Origin: Alphaproteobacteria bacterium
GTDB lineage: Bacteria; Pseudomonadota; Alphaproteobacteria; Micropepsales; Micropepsaceae
DNA length: 64,000 nt
Direction: 5' to 3'
Assembly (NCBI GenBank): GCA_028871345.1
Contig: JAGWNK010000007.1
Coordinates: forward strand, 43,874-107,873
Of this stretch, positions 28,784 through 37,743 are shown one piece after another (position 1 is the first letter of the stretch; the number at the start of each line of letters is the position of its first letter). The notes beneath the pieces were generated by a model. That model was not told the origin of the DNA and ran no database searches. It was given only the letters and a program-made list of their open reading frames with translations. A program made the position numbers and the translations under genes.

Positions 28784-30592
28784 ATGCCCGTCTATCGCGC
28801 GCCGCTCGACGACTACCGCTTCCTGATGCACGAACTGCTCGAGGTCGAGAAGCAGCACGACCTGCCGCAGTTCGGCGAGCTGTCTGCCGATCTCGTCGAC
28901 GACGTTCTGAACAACGCCGCCAAGTTCTGCGAAGAGATGTTGCAGCCCATCAACCAGTCGGGTGACGAGGAAGGGTGCCACTTCGAGAACGGCGTGGTGC
29001 GCACGCCCAAAGGCTTCAAGGAGGCCTACGCCGCCTATCGCGAGGCCGGCTGGGGCGGGCTTGGTGCCCCGGAGGAATACGGCGGCTCGGGCCTGCCCAT
29101 CATCGTCACCCTGGCCGTCGCCGAAATGGCGACCTCGGCCAACCAGTCCTTCGCCATGTATCCGGGGCTGACGAGCGCCGCCTACTCCGCCCTCATCGCC
29201 ACCGGCGCGCCCTGGATGAAGGAGCACATCGCGCCCAGGATGGTGTCGGGTGAATGGGCCGGCACCATGTGCCTCACCGAACCGGGCTGCGGCACCGACC
29301 TGCGCCTGATGAAGACCCGCGCCGTGGAGCAGCCCGACGGCACCTATCGCATGAACGGCACCAAGATCTTCATCTCGGGCGGCGACCAGGATCTGACCGA
29401 CAACATCATCCACATGGTGATCGCCAAAATCCCCGATGCGGACGGCAAGCTGCACGACGACCTCTCGACCGTGAATTTCTTCATGGTGCCGAAGTTCCTG
29501 GTCGGCGAAGACGGCAGAATGGGGGCGCGCAACGGCGTGCAGACCGGCGGCATCGAGAAGAAGATGGGCATCAAGGGCCAGGCGACCTGCGTGCTCAACT
29601 TCGATGACGCGATCGCCTGGCGCCTCGGCCCCAAGCCCGTGCCGGGCGAGAAGCGCTCGACCAGCGCCGGCATGGCGGGCATGTTCGGCATGATGAATGC
29701 GGCGCGCATGGGCGTCGGTATCCAGGGCATCGCCACCGGCGAGGTCGCCTATCAGAACGGCATGGCCTACGTGCATGAGCGCCGGGTCGGCCGCGCCCTC
29801 TCGGGGCCTGCGGAGTCGGACAAGGCGGCCGATCTCCTGATCGTGCATCCCGACGTCAAACGCATGCTGCTGCACGCGCGCTCCTTCGTCGAAGGCGCCC
29901 GCGCCTTGGCGATGTGGACCACACTCAACATGTCGATCGCGCGCTCCGGCCGGCCCGAGGCCGACACGGCCGGCCATCTCGTCGAGCTGATGACGCCGGT
30001 GATCAAGGCCTTCTTCACCGACATGGGTTTCGAGGCCGCCAACCTCGCCATGCAGTGCTATGGCGGTCACGGCTACATCCGCGACAACGGCGTGGAACAG
30101 TTCGTGCGCGACGGACGCATCAACCAGATCTACGAAGGCGCCAACGGCGTGCAGGCGATGGATCTGGTCGGTCGCAAACTGGGGCGCAAGGGTAGTGCGG
30201 CACCCATGGCGCTGTTCCAGATGATCTCCGGCTGGCTGGCCGAGAACGACGGCGAAGCGCTGGCGCCGTTCGCCGGGCCCACCAGGCGCGGCCTCGATGC
30301 CCTGCAGCAGGCGACCCTGTGGCTTGCCCAGCGCGGCATGGCCAATCCAGACGACGCGGGCGCCGCGGCCTCGGATTACCTGCGCCTGATGGGCGTCGTG
30401 GTGGTGGGCTGGATGTGGGCGCGCATGGCGAAGCTGGCACAGGAAAAGCTCGCGGCGAACCCGCCCAATGCCGCCTTCTACCGCGACAAGCTGATGTGCG
30501 CGAAGTACTGGATGGAGCGCATGATCCCGGAATGCCCGATGCTTGTGGAGCGCATCTCCGCCGGCAGCGCCACGATCATGCAGCTGGCGTAG
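28784..30592 (+). CDS. Acyl-CoA dehydrogenase (DmdC/FadE5-like, long form)
   Basis: 602 aa, longer than the usual 380-aa enzymes because of a C-terminal acyl-CoA dehydrogenase extension. Flavoprotein oxidising acyl-CoA to enoyl-CoA. Seen: a long N-terminal helical segment (MPVYRAPLDDYRFLMHELLE), GTMCLTEPGCGTDLRLMKTR and GTKIFISGGDQD in the middle domain, and QCYGGHGYIRDNGVEQFVRD followed by INQIYEGANGVQAMDLVGRK, where Glu of YEG is the expected catalytic base. The N-terminus resembles 3-methylmercaptopropionyl-CoA dehydrogenase, but fatty acyl-CoA specificity is equally possible. No electron-transfer or hydratase genes adjoin it. Confidence 0.93.
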   Translation: MPVYRAPLDDYRFLMHELLEVEKQHDLPQFGELSADLVDDVLNNAAKFCEEMLQPINQSGDEEGCHFENGVVRTPKGFKEAYAAYREAGWGGLGAPEEYGGSGLPIIVTLAVAEMATSANQSFAMYPGLTSAAYSALIATGAPWMKEHIAPRMVSGEWAGTMCLTEPGCGTDLRLMKTRAVEQPDGTYRMNGTKIFISGGDQDLTDNIIHMVIAKIPDADGKLHDDLSTVNFFMVPKFLVGEDGRMGARNGVQTGGIEKKMGIKGQATCVLNFDDAIAWRLGPKPVPGEKRSTSAGMAGMFGMMNAARMGVGIQGIATGEVAYQNGMAYVHERRVGRALSGPAESDKAADLLIVHPDVKRMLLHARSFVEGARALAMWTTLNMSIARSGRPEADTAGHLVELMTPVIKAFFTDMGFEAANLAMQCYGGHGYIRDNGVEQFVRDGRINQIYEGANGVQAMDLVGRKLGRKGSAAPMALFQMISGWLAENDGEALAPFAGPTRRGLDALQQATLWLAQRGMANPDDAGAAASDYLRLMGVVVVGWMWARMAKLAQEKLAANPPNAAFYRDKLMCAKYWMERMIPECPMLVERISAGSATIMQLA

Positions 30593-30695
30593 GCCGCGTC
30601 CCCTTCGCGCTGGTGGGGTCGATCCGGGCGCAACAAGGTAATGGGCTCCGTCAAGCGCAAGTGCTACGTTCCTTCGTCGCTTGCAGGGGGCTCAT

Positions 30696-31937
30696 ATGCG
30701 CATTCTGTCTGCCGTCGCCATCGTCGCCATCGTCGTCGTCGCGGGTGCCGCGCTCGCCGCCAGCCCGCCGGCCCAGCCGCAATCGGCGCAGGACTACAGG
30801 GACCGCTGCTCGCTGCGCATCGACAAGTCCGACTATGACGGCGCCGTAGCCGACTGCACGCAGGCGCTCGCGCTTGAGCCGGGCTACCTCGCGGCCTACC
30901 ATTCCCGCGCCGTGGCCTATATGGCAAAGAACGACAACGACAAGGCGATCGCCGATTGCGACGCCATCCTGAAACAGAAGCCCGACGCCGTCGGCGCTTT
31001 GGTGCTGCGCGGCCTGATCTATTCGAAGAAGGGCGACTACGACCGGGCCATCGCCGATTTCGAGCAGGCGCTCAAGCTGCAGCCGGGATTCGGCATGGCC
31101 CAGGGCGGCCTGGCGGAAGCGAAAGCCGCGAAGGAAAGGCTGGCGCAAGGCCAGAAGCTGGGCGATCCGCGCGCCTGGTGCGACGGCAAGGCCCTGCCCC
31201 AGGAAGGTTTCGTCCGGGATCTGCAGTTCAAGGGCTGCACCACGCTCATCCAGTCCGGCAAGGAAACGCCGGCCGATCTGGCGCGCGACTATTTCAACCG
31301 CGGCAGCGCCCGCGAATTCTCGGACGACGGCAAGGCGGGCGCGCTCGCCGACTACGACGAAGCCATCAAGCTGAAGCCCGACTATGCCGAGGCCTATTAT
31401 CGGCGGGGAACGATGCACTGGGTCGACAAGGATTACGACGGCGCCATCGCGGACCTGACGCAGGCCATCAAGCTCGATCCCAAGCATCCCGTGGCCTACG
31501 GGTACCGCGGCTCGTCCTACACCGCGAAGGGCCAATACGATCTGGCGATCGCCGATTTCGAGGACGTGCTGAAGCTGCGCCCCAACGACGCCGACGCCTA
31601 TCTCAACCTCTGCCGCGCCAACGTGGGCAAGGGCACCTATGACCGTGCCATCGCCGACTGCGACCAGGCGATCAAGTATTCGCAGACCTCCGAGGCGACC
31701 GAGGCCTACAACAGCCGCGGCGATGCGCATGTCCTGAAGGGCGACTATGCCGCCGCCATCGCGGACTACGACCAGGCGCTCAACCGCTGGCCCGACTATC
31801 CGCAGGCGTTCTACGGCCGCGGTGTCGCCAAGGTCAAGAACGGCGATGCCGCCGGCGGCAAGGCGGATATCGACGAGGCGCGCAAGCGCCAGCCCGACGT
31901 TGAAACCGACGAAGCGAGGCTCGGCCTCAAGCCGTAG
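30696..31937 (+). CDS. Exported tetratricopeptide-repeat protein
   Basis: 413 aa with signal peptide MRILSAVAIVAIVVVAGAALA. It is built of TPR units in two blocks separated by a non-repeat linker. Block one, residues about 30-145, includes DYDGAVADCTQALALEPGYL and DYDRAIADFEQALKLQPGF. The linker carries two cysteines (DPRAWCDGKALP, FKGCTTLIQ). Block two, about residues 195-390, includes DYDGAIADLTQAIKLDPKHP and QYDLAIADFEDVLKLRPNDA. A periplasmic scaffolding role is likely; partner unknown. ATG 30696 follows AGGGGG. Confidence 0.88.
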   Translation: MRILSAVAIVAIVVVAGAALAASPPAQPQSAQDYRDRCSLRIDKSDYDGAVADCTQALALEPGYLAAYHSRAVAYMAKNDNDKAIADCDAILKQKPDAVGALVLRGLIYSKKGDYDRAIADFEQALKLQPGFGMAQGGLAEAKAAKERLAQGQKLGDPRAWCDGKALPQEGFVRDLQFKGCTTLIQSGKETPADLARDYFNRGSAREFSDDGKAGALADYDEAIKLKPDYAEAYYRRGTMHWVDKDYDGAIADLTQAIKLDPKHPVAYGYRGSSYTAKGQYDLAIADFEDVLKLRPNDADAYLNLCRANVGKGTYDRAIADCDQAIKYSQTSEATEAYNSRGDAHVLKGDYAAAIADYDQALNRWPDYPQAFYGRGVAKVKNGDAAGGKADIDEARKRQPDVETDEARLGLKP

Positions 31938-31981
31938 CAGCCCCCATTCCGCAATCTGGGGTGCGCCATTTCTTTCTTCGC

Positions 31982-32016
31982 CGTGGCCGGGTCAAACCAG
32001 ATTAAGCCCGGCCACG
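31982..32016. terminator. Hairpin between convergent genes, likely bidirectional terminator
   Basis: A perfect 10-bp stem, CGTGGCCGGG (31982-31991) with CCCGGCCACG (32007-32016), lies between the stops of the TPR and DUF6600 genes. There is no real T tract on the plus strand; on the minus strand an A/G-rich stretch follows. Termination is therefore a reasonable guess only. Confidence 0.5.
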
Positions 32017-32070
32017 ACGAATTGCTGAGCGCGAAAGGCCTTTACCGGCTCCCGGCCGCCAAGACACGGC

Positions 32071-33660
32071 CTATTGCGGGTTCTCGTTGTTCTTCTCGCC
32101 CTTCTTTGGCTTGCCTTTTTCCTCGCGCGGCGGGTTCTCGTGACCACGGCTGGATTCCGGCGGCGGGGCGTGATGCACGACTTCCGGAGGCGGCGCGTGG
32201 TGCTCGACTTCCGGCGGTGGCGCATGGTGCACGACTTCCGGCGGTGGCGCATGGTGCTCGACCGGAGGCGGCGGGGCATGCTCCATCGTGCTGGGCGTCG
32301 TGTTGGGCGTCATCTCCGTGGCCGGCGTGTGGTGCGTCGCGCGCCGCTCCTCCAGCGTCCTGTTTTCCGTGCCGCTCGGCGGGTTTGATTCCGGCGTTGT
32401 CACGGTCGCCGGCACGTGGCCGTGATGCTCCGTTGTTGGCGCATTGCCCTGTCCGCCTTGCTGCACATTCTCATGATGCGTCATGGGCTGGGCCGGCGTG
32501 GACGGCGTCGCGGATTGCCCGCCGTTCTGCGTGTTCTCCTTGTGCATCATGGGCTGCGCCGGCGTGGACGGCGTCGCGGGTTGCCCGCCGTTCTGCGTGT
32601 TCTCCTTGTGCATCATGGGCTGCGCCGGCCCGCCATGCGGCGGGGTGCCCTTGAAGTGGCTGGCGGCGGCCGGCGCCGTGACCGTCGTCTTGGTGAACAG
32701 GTGCACCGGCGCGTGCCCGGCATGGGGCTTGACGTGGGTCGACAGCTTCTGGACGACCGCGGCCGTTGGCGGCGGTGCGCTGTTGGCCACGCCATGGCCG
32801 ACGGGAACGGCGGCGTGCCAGCGCGCGGTCGCCTGCCGGCCCGTGGTAACCGAGGCTACAAGCTGCGGATGCTTGATCACCTGGCTCGCCGGCACGGCCT
32901 GGATGGGATGGCCGGCGGCGCGCTGCACCTGCTGCACGTTGACGCTCTTGTTGACGACGTAGTTGTTGATCACCGTGTAATTCGTGATGTTGGTCGTCTG
33001 GTGGATGATGTTCACCACGCGCCCCGGATCGCGCACCTCGTCGCGGTGGAAGTGCGGATCGTCCATGTGGCCGATGCCGACGAACACCCAGTTCTGCGCG
33101 AAGCGGTCCTCGCCGTAATCGGAGCCGTACCATGTGCGATAGCCGTACATGGGATCGCCGCCCCACGAGAACGAGATTCCCACCCCGAATCCGCCCCCGC
33201 CGACGTCTTCGCCGTTATCGAGATAATCTTCGTCGGGCGGCATCGGCATCCAGCCGACATACTCGCCGTTCGAGCGCCACACGACCCAGCCTGGGCTCCA
33301 GGTATAGCCGGGAATCCACAGCCAGCCGTCGTCGGGATCGTCCACCCAGCGTCCATAGTGGAAGGTAATGTCACCCCAGGGATAATCGGACGCCCACATC
33401 CAGCCGTAATCGTCCGTGTACACCCAATGGCCGCCGGTGTCGTAGGGGCGGAAGTCGTCCGGCACGTCCTCCGGCATCCACACCGTGCCCCAGCGGTCGC
33501 TGTAGACCCAGGCTCCGTAGGAATCGAGCTGATCGTGGAAGCTGTCGAAGCTGATGTCGAACTCGACCTGCGCCATGGCAGGCGTCAGCGGCACAACAAA
33601 AGGTGCGGCGCTGAAGAGAATGGCGCCCGCAAGAAGCTGTGCACGGAATCGCGCGTGCAT
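32071..33660 (-). CDS. DUF6600-type exported protein with repetitive C-terminal tail
   Basis: 529 aa. Signal peptide MHARFRAQLLAGAILFSAAP, with cleavage likely after PAMA. Residues about 35-190 are rich in Trp and Tyr in short repeating units (YGAWVYSDRWGTVWMPEDVP, GHWVYTDDYGWMWASDYPWG, HYGRWVDDPDDGWLWIPGYT), the DUF6600 pattern. A linker with NYTVINNYVVNKSVNVQQVQ follows. The C-terminal 200 residues are disordered, with two 22-residue repeats (QPMMHKENTQNGGQ) and 9-residue APPPEVxHH repeats, ending in a Lys/Glu/Asn-rich tail. The His-rich repeats could bind metal. Location beyond the inner membrane is likely; function unknown. Confidence 0.83.
   Translation of the reverse strand: MHARFRAQLLAGAILFSAAPFVVPLTPAMAQVEFDISFDSFHDQLDSYGAWVYSDRWGTVWMPEDVPDDFRPYDTGGHWVYTDDYGWMWASDYPWGDITFHYGRWVDDPDDGWLWIPGYTWSPGWVVWRSNGEYVGWMPMPPDEDYLDNGEDVGGGGFGVGISFSWGGDPMYGYRTWYGSDYGEDRFAQNWVFVGIGHMDDPHFHRDEVRDPGRVVNIIHQTTNITNYTVINNYVVNKSVNVQQVQRAAGHPIQAVPASQVIKHPQLVASVTTGRQATARWHAAVPVGHGVANSAPPPTAAVVQKLSTHVKPHAGHAPVHLFTKTTVTAPAAASHFKGTPPHGGPAQPMMHKENTQNGGQPATPSTPAQPMMHKENTQNGGQSATPSTPAQPMTHHENVQQGGQGNAPTTEHHGHVPATVTTPESNPPSGTENRTLEERRATHHTPATEMTPNTTPSTMEHAPPPPVEHHAPPPEVVHHAPPPEVEHHAPPPEVVHHAPPPESSRGHENPPREEKGKPKKGEKNNENPQ
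32164..32280 (-). repeat. 27-bp tandem coding repeat (APPPEVxHH)
   Basis: Four near-identical 27-bp units inside the DUF6600 gene encode APPPEVVHH or APPPEVEHH. The last 5' unit (PPPVEHH) diverges. The repeats keep frame, so copy number can change without a frameshift. Confidence 0.85.
32481..32630 (-). repeat. 66-bp tandem coding repeat in the DUF6600 gene
   Basis: Two complete 66-bp units (32481-32546 and 32547-32612) and a third partial unit begin with TCATGGGCTG. They encode 22-residue units around MMHKENTQNGGQ.ATPSTPAQ. The first two units differ at only a few bases, suggesting recent duplication or ongoing exchange. Confidence 0.9.
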
Positions 33661-33805
33661 GTGGAATTCTCCTGATGAGGACCGACCCTCCGAGACATTA
33701 GCATAATTCGGGCTCGGACCACCCTCAGTGACAAAATCTGGCCGCCCGAAGCTTCCGCATTGGGAAGGATTGCGGACTCCGGAACCCGGACTATGACCTT
33801 TGATG

Positions 33806-34321
33806 TCAGACGGTCTTCAAAACCCCGACAAAGTCGCGCTTTCCGATGTCGACGCCATTGTGACGCAAGATGGCGTAGGCCGTCGTGGTGTGGAAATAGA
33901 AGTTCGGCAAGGCGAAGTGGAACAGATAGTCGCAACCCACAAATGTCCGGTCTTCGCCGCCGACCCTGAGCGTGATCTTGCGCTCGTCGGAACCTTCGAA
34001 CTGCTCGGGCTTGAAAGACTTCACGAATTCGATGGTCTTGGCGATTCGCGCCTGCAGCGCCTCGATGCTCGTCTCGGTGTCGGGATAGCTGGGAACCTCG
34101 CTGCCGGTGAGGCGCGCCGCGGCACCCTTGGCGTGATCGGTGGCAATCTGAATCTGACGCGCCAGGGCGAACATGTCGGGCGCCAGCCGCGTATTGACGA
34201 GGATGGCCGGATCGAACTTCTTGGCCGCCGCGTAATCGGCCCCTTTCTTGAGAATCGCCGACAGGCTGTTGAGGAACTGGACGAAGACGGGAATGGACGC
34301 CTGGTACATCGAAATGGCCAT
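33806..34321 (-). CDS. DUF1993 domain-containing protein
   Basis: 171 aa. It starts MAISMYQASIPVFVQFLNSL, with LVNTRLAPDMFALARQIQIA, SYPDTETSIEALQARIAKTI and a C-terminal FHFALPNFYFHTTTAYAILR followed by GVDIGKRDF. These are the hallmarks of the DUF1993 four-helix-bundle family (DinB/YfiT-like fold), whose biochemical role is unknown. ATG 34321 follows GGAGG on the minus strand (spacing about 7). A 145-bp gap separates it from the DUF6600 start. Confidence 0.9.
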   Translation of the reverse strand: MAISMYQASIPVFVQFLNSLSAILKKGADYAAAKKFDPAILVNTRLAPDMFALARQIQIATDHAKGAAARLTGSEVPSYPDTETSIEALQARIAKTIEFVKSFKPEQFEGSDERKITLRVGGEDRTFVGCDYLFHFALPNFYFHTTTAYAILRHNGVDIGKRDFVGVLKTV

Positions 34322-34418
34322 CGTGTTTCCTCCGCGGGCGATTGGAGAAGCCCATCTATAACATGCATGGTTACTGATGACGCCTACCGTAGCGGCCGCC
34401 TTGCCGCCGCGCAAGCAT

Positions 34419-35567
34419 CTAGAGGGACTCCAGCGCCGCACGGCTCGCCCGCAGCGGCAGCCAGGACGGAATTTCCCTGCGCGCCAGCCAATAAGGCCGC
34501 CACAGCGAACGCCACAGCGCCTGGTCGAGCGGCGCGGTTCCCCATTTCCGCCTGACGATTTCGATGCCGGCAAGGTCGTGGGCGGCAAGCCATTTCTGCG
34601 CCGCCCACCACAGGTCCTTGGGGGCCGCCTCGTTGCGCGCCAGCTTGATCTCGAGCCCGTCGACGAGCGGCTTGTGCCGCGCGCATCCCAGGCGCAGCGT
34701 CGCCAGGCGTCGTCCTTCGCGCCGCACGCTCCACAGCCGCGCAAAATCGTGGCTGACGTCGAAGCCGTAGCTGCGCAGGCAGTTGTTCATGGCGCGCGCT
34801 TCATCGATCAGGTCGGCAGCCGTGGGCAGGGGACGGAATTCGTAGCCGTCGGCGCTGCCCGGCTTAAGCCACATGTCTTCGATGCGGCCCCGGCCGAGGT
34901 TGATATGAAGATCGATCGCCGCCCACCACGTGGTCGCGGCGGCGCCGGCCGCGGCCATGCGCATGGCGGGATTCCAGCGGCGCTCCATGAAGCGGCGGGC
35001 CTCGCATTCCGGATGCTGCGAGTGCCACGCCCACAGCGCGATCAGTCTCAGGCGCATGCGGTCGATGGACTTGATCCGCGACGCATCGCGCACGAATTCC
35101 CGCGCCGTCCACAACGCGAAGGCCTCGTCGGCCCAATGGGCGGCGTGGGCAACCGCCTCCAGCCAGAGATCGGCATGGCGCGCCGCGCGCGGCAGGTGAT
35201 TGGCGATGCGGTGCGCGAACTGGGCGGAGGCCGGCAGCACTGGGACGGGACCTGTGAAGGATTCCGGCGTCAGGCGGCGGGTCCACAGCGGCACCCCGGC
35301 TCCCTTCGCCGCCGCCGCCAGAGGCGCGCCGGCGAGAACGCGCCCGGCGGCAAAGGCGGGGTCGAAACCCTTGCGCGGCAGCGCCAGCGCCACGCACAGC
35401 GCCGGGAAGCTGACGGCGAGGTCAGCCAGAGCCGGATGCTGCGCCAGCGCGCGCACGGCCGGCTGCACCGGCGCGCGGAATCGGCGCAGATGTCTCTCGA
35501 CGATGTTGTGACGCGCGCGATCGTGCGCGTCCGCGCGCCAGGCGACGCGCAAGCTGTGCGACGGCAT
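34419..35567 (-). CDS. Hypothetical protein with PcfJ-like motif
   Basis: 382 aa, rich in Arg, Ala and Trp, with no signal peptide. Residues about 283-310 read RAMNNCLRSYGFDVSHDFAR, then LWSVRREGRRLATLRL. This resembles the MxNC..Y...(V/I)..G....A.(L/I) core of PcfJ-like proteins, first known from conjugative plasmids. The C-terminal part is Trp-rich (DLWWAAQKWLAAHDLAG). The match is by eye and short, so the family call is tentative. No conjugation gene is nearby. It diverges from the phosphodiesterase gene across 262 bp. Confidence 0.6.
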   Translation of the reverse strand: MPSHSLRVAWRADAHDRARHNIVERHLRRFRAPVQPAVRALAQHPALADLAVSFPALCVALALPRKGFDPAFAAGRVLAGAPLAAAAKGAGVPLWTRRLTPESFTGPVPVLPASAQFAHRIANHLPRAARHADLWLEAVAHAAHWADEAFALWTAREFVRDASRIKSIDRMRLRLIALWAWHSQHPECEARRFMERRWNPAMRMAAAGAAATTWWAAIDLHINLGRGRIEDMWLKPGSADGYEFRPLPTAADLIDEARAMNNCLRSYGFDVSHDFARLWSVRREGRRLATLRLGCARHKPLVDGLEIKLARNEAAPKDLWWAAQKWLAAHDLAGIEIVRRKWGTAPLDQALWRSLWRPYWLARREIPSWLPLRASRAALESL

Positions 35568-35829
35568 GGATATCCCCGGCGCCGCGAACGCGGCGCGTGT
35601 TCATAGCGGTGTTCGGGACGAAGCCCGGGTCTCGCCCGGGCGTTCCGCGTCAGATATCGCGCCGAAGGCCCGGAAGGCGTGCGGTATCGATCAAATATGC
35701 CTCCCTGTGTTGGCCGAAAGAGGCGGCGCTGATACAGCAACTCCGGCGACTTTTCAAGACTCCGGCCCCGGCGCACATGCTTTTGCCATGATGGGCGGTA
35801 GAATTGCGGCCGGCGAGTCGGAGGGTGTG

Positions 35830-37155
35830 ATGCGGGCGTTCCTGGTTCTGCTGCTGGCGGTCTGCCTCACCGCATCTGCGGCGATGGCCTCTCCGGTGTT
35901 GATGATCTCGATCGACGGGCTGAGGCCCGCCGACGTCATCGATGCCAAGAAGCGCGGCTTCGCCGTGCCGAACCTGCAGAAATTCCTCAAGGACGGCGCC
36001 TACGCGACCGGCGTGCGCAACGTGCTGCCGACCGTCACCTATCCTAACCACACCACGCTGATCACCGGCGTGTCGCCCGCCGTGCACGGCATCGCCAACA
36101 ACACGACCTTCGATCCCCTGGGCCGCAACCAGGACGGCTGGTACTGGTACGCGAGCGACATCCGCGTTCCCACGCTGTGGGACGCCGTGCATGCCCGCCA
36201 CGGCATCGTCGCCTCGATCAGCTGGCCCGTCAGCGTGGGCACCTATTCCATCGATTACAACATTCCCGAATATTGGCGGGCGCAGACGCCCGACGACCTC
36301 AAGCTCTTGCGCGCCCTGTCCACTCCGGGCCTGGTGGCGCGGCTGGAGAAGGATTCCGGCATGCCGCTTGCGGCCCTGTTCGGGTCGAACGTCGACAACG
36401 ACCTGGGACGCACGCGCTATGCCGAGCGCCTGCTGGAGATCTCGTTCCCCGCCTTCATGACGGTGCATCTCGTCAGCCTCGATCACACCCAGCACGAGCA
36501 TGGCCCGGGATCGCCCGAGGCGCACGCCGTCCTGGCGCAGCTCGACAGCGACGTCGGCGAGCTCGTCGCCGATGCGCGCCGCATCCAGCCCGACATCGCG
36601 GTCGCCATCGTCTCCGACCACGGCTTCGCCCCGGTGAATTACGAGGTGAATCTGGGGCGCGCTTTTGTGGACGCCGGTCTCGTCACCCTTGAGGCCGACA
36701 GGCGCCGGGTCGTCGCCTGGGATGCCATGCCGTGGAACGCCGGTGGTTCGGCGGCGATCGTTCTGGCCCACCCCGACGATCCGGTGGTGCGCGCGCGCGT
36801 GCAGCAGTTGCTGGCGAAGCTCGCGGCCGATCCTTCCAGCGGTGTTTCCCGCATCATCGACCGCACCGGCATCGATGCTATGGGCGGGGCGCGCGAGCCT
36901 TCGTTCTGGGTCGATTTCAGGGCTGGCTATTACGCGGGCGCGAGCTTCACGGGTCCGCTGGTGGTGGCGGGAAAGCTGAAGGGCGACCACGGGTATTTCC
37001 CCGACGACAAGGAGATGCGCGCCGCCTTCATGATTGAGGGCCCGCATATCAAGCCGAAGGTGCTGGGCGAGATCGACATGCGCGATATCGCTCCCACGCT
37101 GGCCAAGATCCTGGACGTTCCTTTCCCCTCCGCCCAGGGCAAGCCGCTGTTCTGA
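35830..37155 (+). CDS. Exported alkaline phosphatase-superfamily phosphodiesterase (NPP type)
   Basis: 441 aa. Signal peptide MRAFLVLLLAVCLTASAAMA. The type I phosphodiesterase/nucleotide pyrophosphatase core is complete: metal ligand Asp in MISIDGLRP, catalytic Thr in LPTVTYPNHTTLITGVSPAV, metal ligands in VSLDHTQHEHGPGSPEAH, VSDHGFAPVNYE and a final GDHGYFPDD. These enzymes hydrolyse nucleotide or lipid phosphodiesters in the periplasm; the substrate is not predictable. ATG 35830 places the signal peptide at the N-terminus; a longer frame exists but is not coding in character. C-terminus DMRDIAPTLAKILDVPFP is typical. Confidence 0.93.
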   Translation: MRAFLVLLLAVCLTASAAMASPVLMISIDGLRPADVIDAKKRGFAVPNLQKFLKDGAYATGVRNVLPTVTYPNHTTLITGVSPAVHGIANNTTFDPLGRNQDGWYWYASDIRVPTLWDAVHARHGIVASISWPVSVGTYSIDYNIPEYWRAQTPDDLKLLRALSTPGLVARLEKDSGMPLAALFGSNVDNDLGRTRYAERLLEISFPAFMTVHLVSLDHTQHEHGPGSPEAHAVLAQLDSDVGELVADARRIQPDIAVAIVSDHGFAPVNYEVNLGRAFVDAGLVTLEADRRRVVAWDAMPWNAGGSAAIVLAHPDDPVVRARVQQLLAKLAADPSSGVSRIIDRTGIDAMGGAREPSFWVDFRAGYYAGASFTGPLVVAGKLKGDHGYFPDDKEMRAAFMIEGPHIKPKVLGEIDMRDIAPTLAKILDVPFPSAQGKPLF

Positions 37156-37244
37156 CTCCGGGTCACCGAAAATTCTTTTGGTCAGCACATGCATAGGCTT
37201 GCAGTGCAACTGAGAATAATATGCAGTCCGATTCGTAGCGGATA

Positions 37245-37724
37245 TTGAGTAGCCCCGTGGCCGACGGACTGAAGTGGAGTGAAGCCTTCGCCGTGGGTCA
37301 CCCCGGCCTCGATCAGGAGCATCGCTCCATCGTCGATGCGATCAATGCCATCGCTCGGGTCGATCCGTCTCCCCATCCCCCCGCCCATCTTCAGGACCTG
37401 CTCACCGAGCTGCGGGGAACGGCGGCGCGCCACTTCGACCACGAGAACGCGATCCTGCGCCATATCCTGGCCAGTGCCGAGACGCAGACCTACAGCCCGC
37501 ACTTCCTGCGGGCGATGAGCCGCGGGGCGCTGGCCCAGCACATCGACAACCATGAGCGCGATCTCGGCGCGCTGGAGACCATCGGCGCCGACGCGAATCG
37601 ACCGCTGCACGAAGAGCTCGAGCACTGGTTCTTCAGCCATGCGGTGAAGTTCGACGCCCACCTGAAGGCGCTGTTCCAGGCCATCCACAGCGAGTACCCG
37701 AGGCTGCTGGCCGAGCTGCCTTGA
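37245..37724 (+). CDS. Bacteriohemerythrin
   Basis: 159 aa counted from TTG 37245; GTG at 37257 is an alternative start giving 155 aa. Four-helix di-iron oxygen-binding protein. All ligand positions are present: His26 (GLDQEHRSIV), His63 and Glu67 (HFDHENAIL), His99 and His103 (HIDNHERDL), and His132 and Asp137 (SHAVKFDAHL), plus the entry motif LKWSEAFAVGHPGLD. Stand-alone forms store or sense oxygen, often with chemotaxis or microaerobic metabolism; nothing nearby narrows this. Confidence 0.93.
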   Translation: MSSPVADGLKWSEAFAVGHPGLDQEHRSIVDAINAIARVDPSPHPPAHLQDLLTELRGTAARHFDHENAILRHILASAETQTYSPHFLRAMSRGALAQHIDNHERDLGALETIGADANRPLHEELEHWFFSHAVKFDAHLKALFQAIHSEYPRLLAELP

Positions 37725-37743
37725 TCGCCATGATCCCCGGCTA

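Noticed and set aside
28765..28785. GGATTCGAACC, resembling a tRNA T-loop
   Set aside because: On the minus strand the flanking bases do not form a T stem or any acceptor or anticodon arm; it is the upstream end of the acyl-CoA dehydrogenase gene.
32164..32630. Tandem repeats that might suggest a CRISPR array
   Set aside because: The repeats are 27 and 66 bp direct head-to-tail units without spacers and they encode in-frame peptide repeats of the DUF6600 protein.
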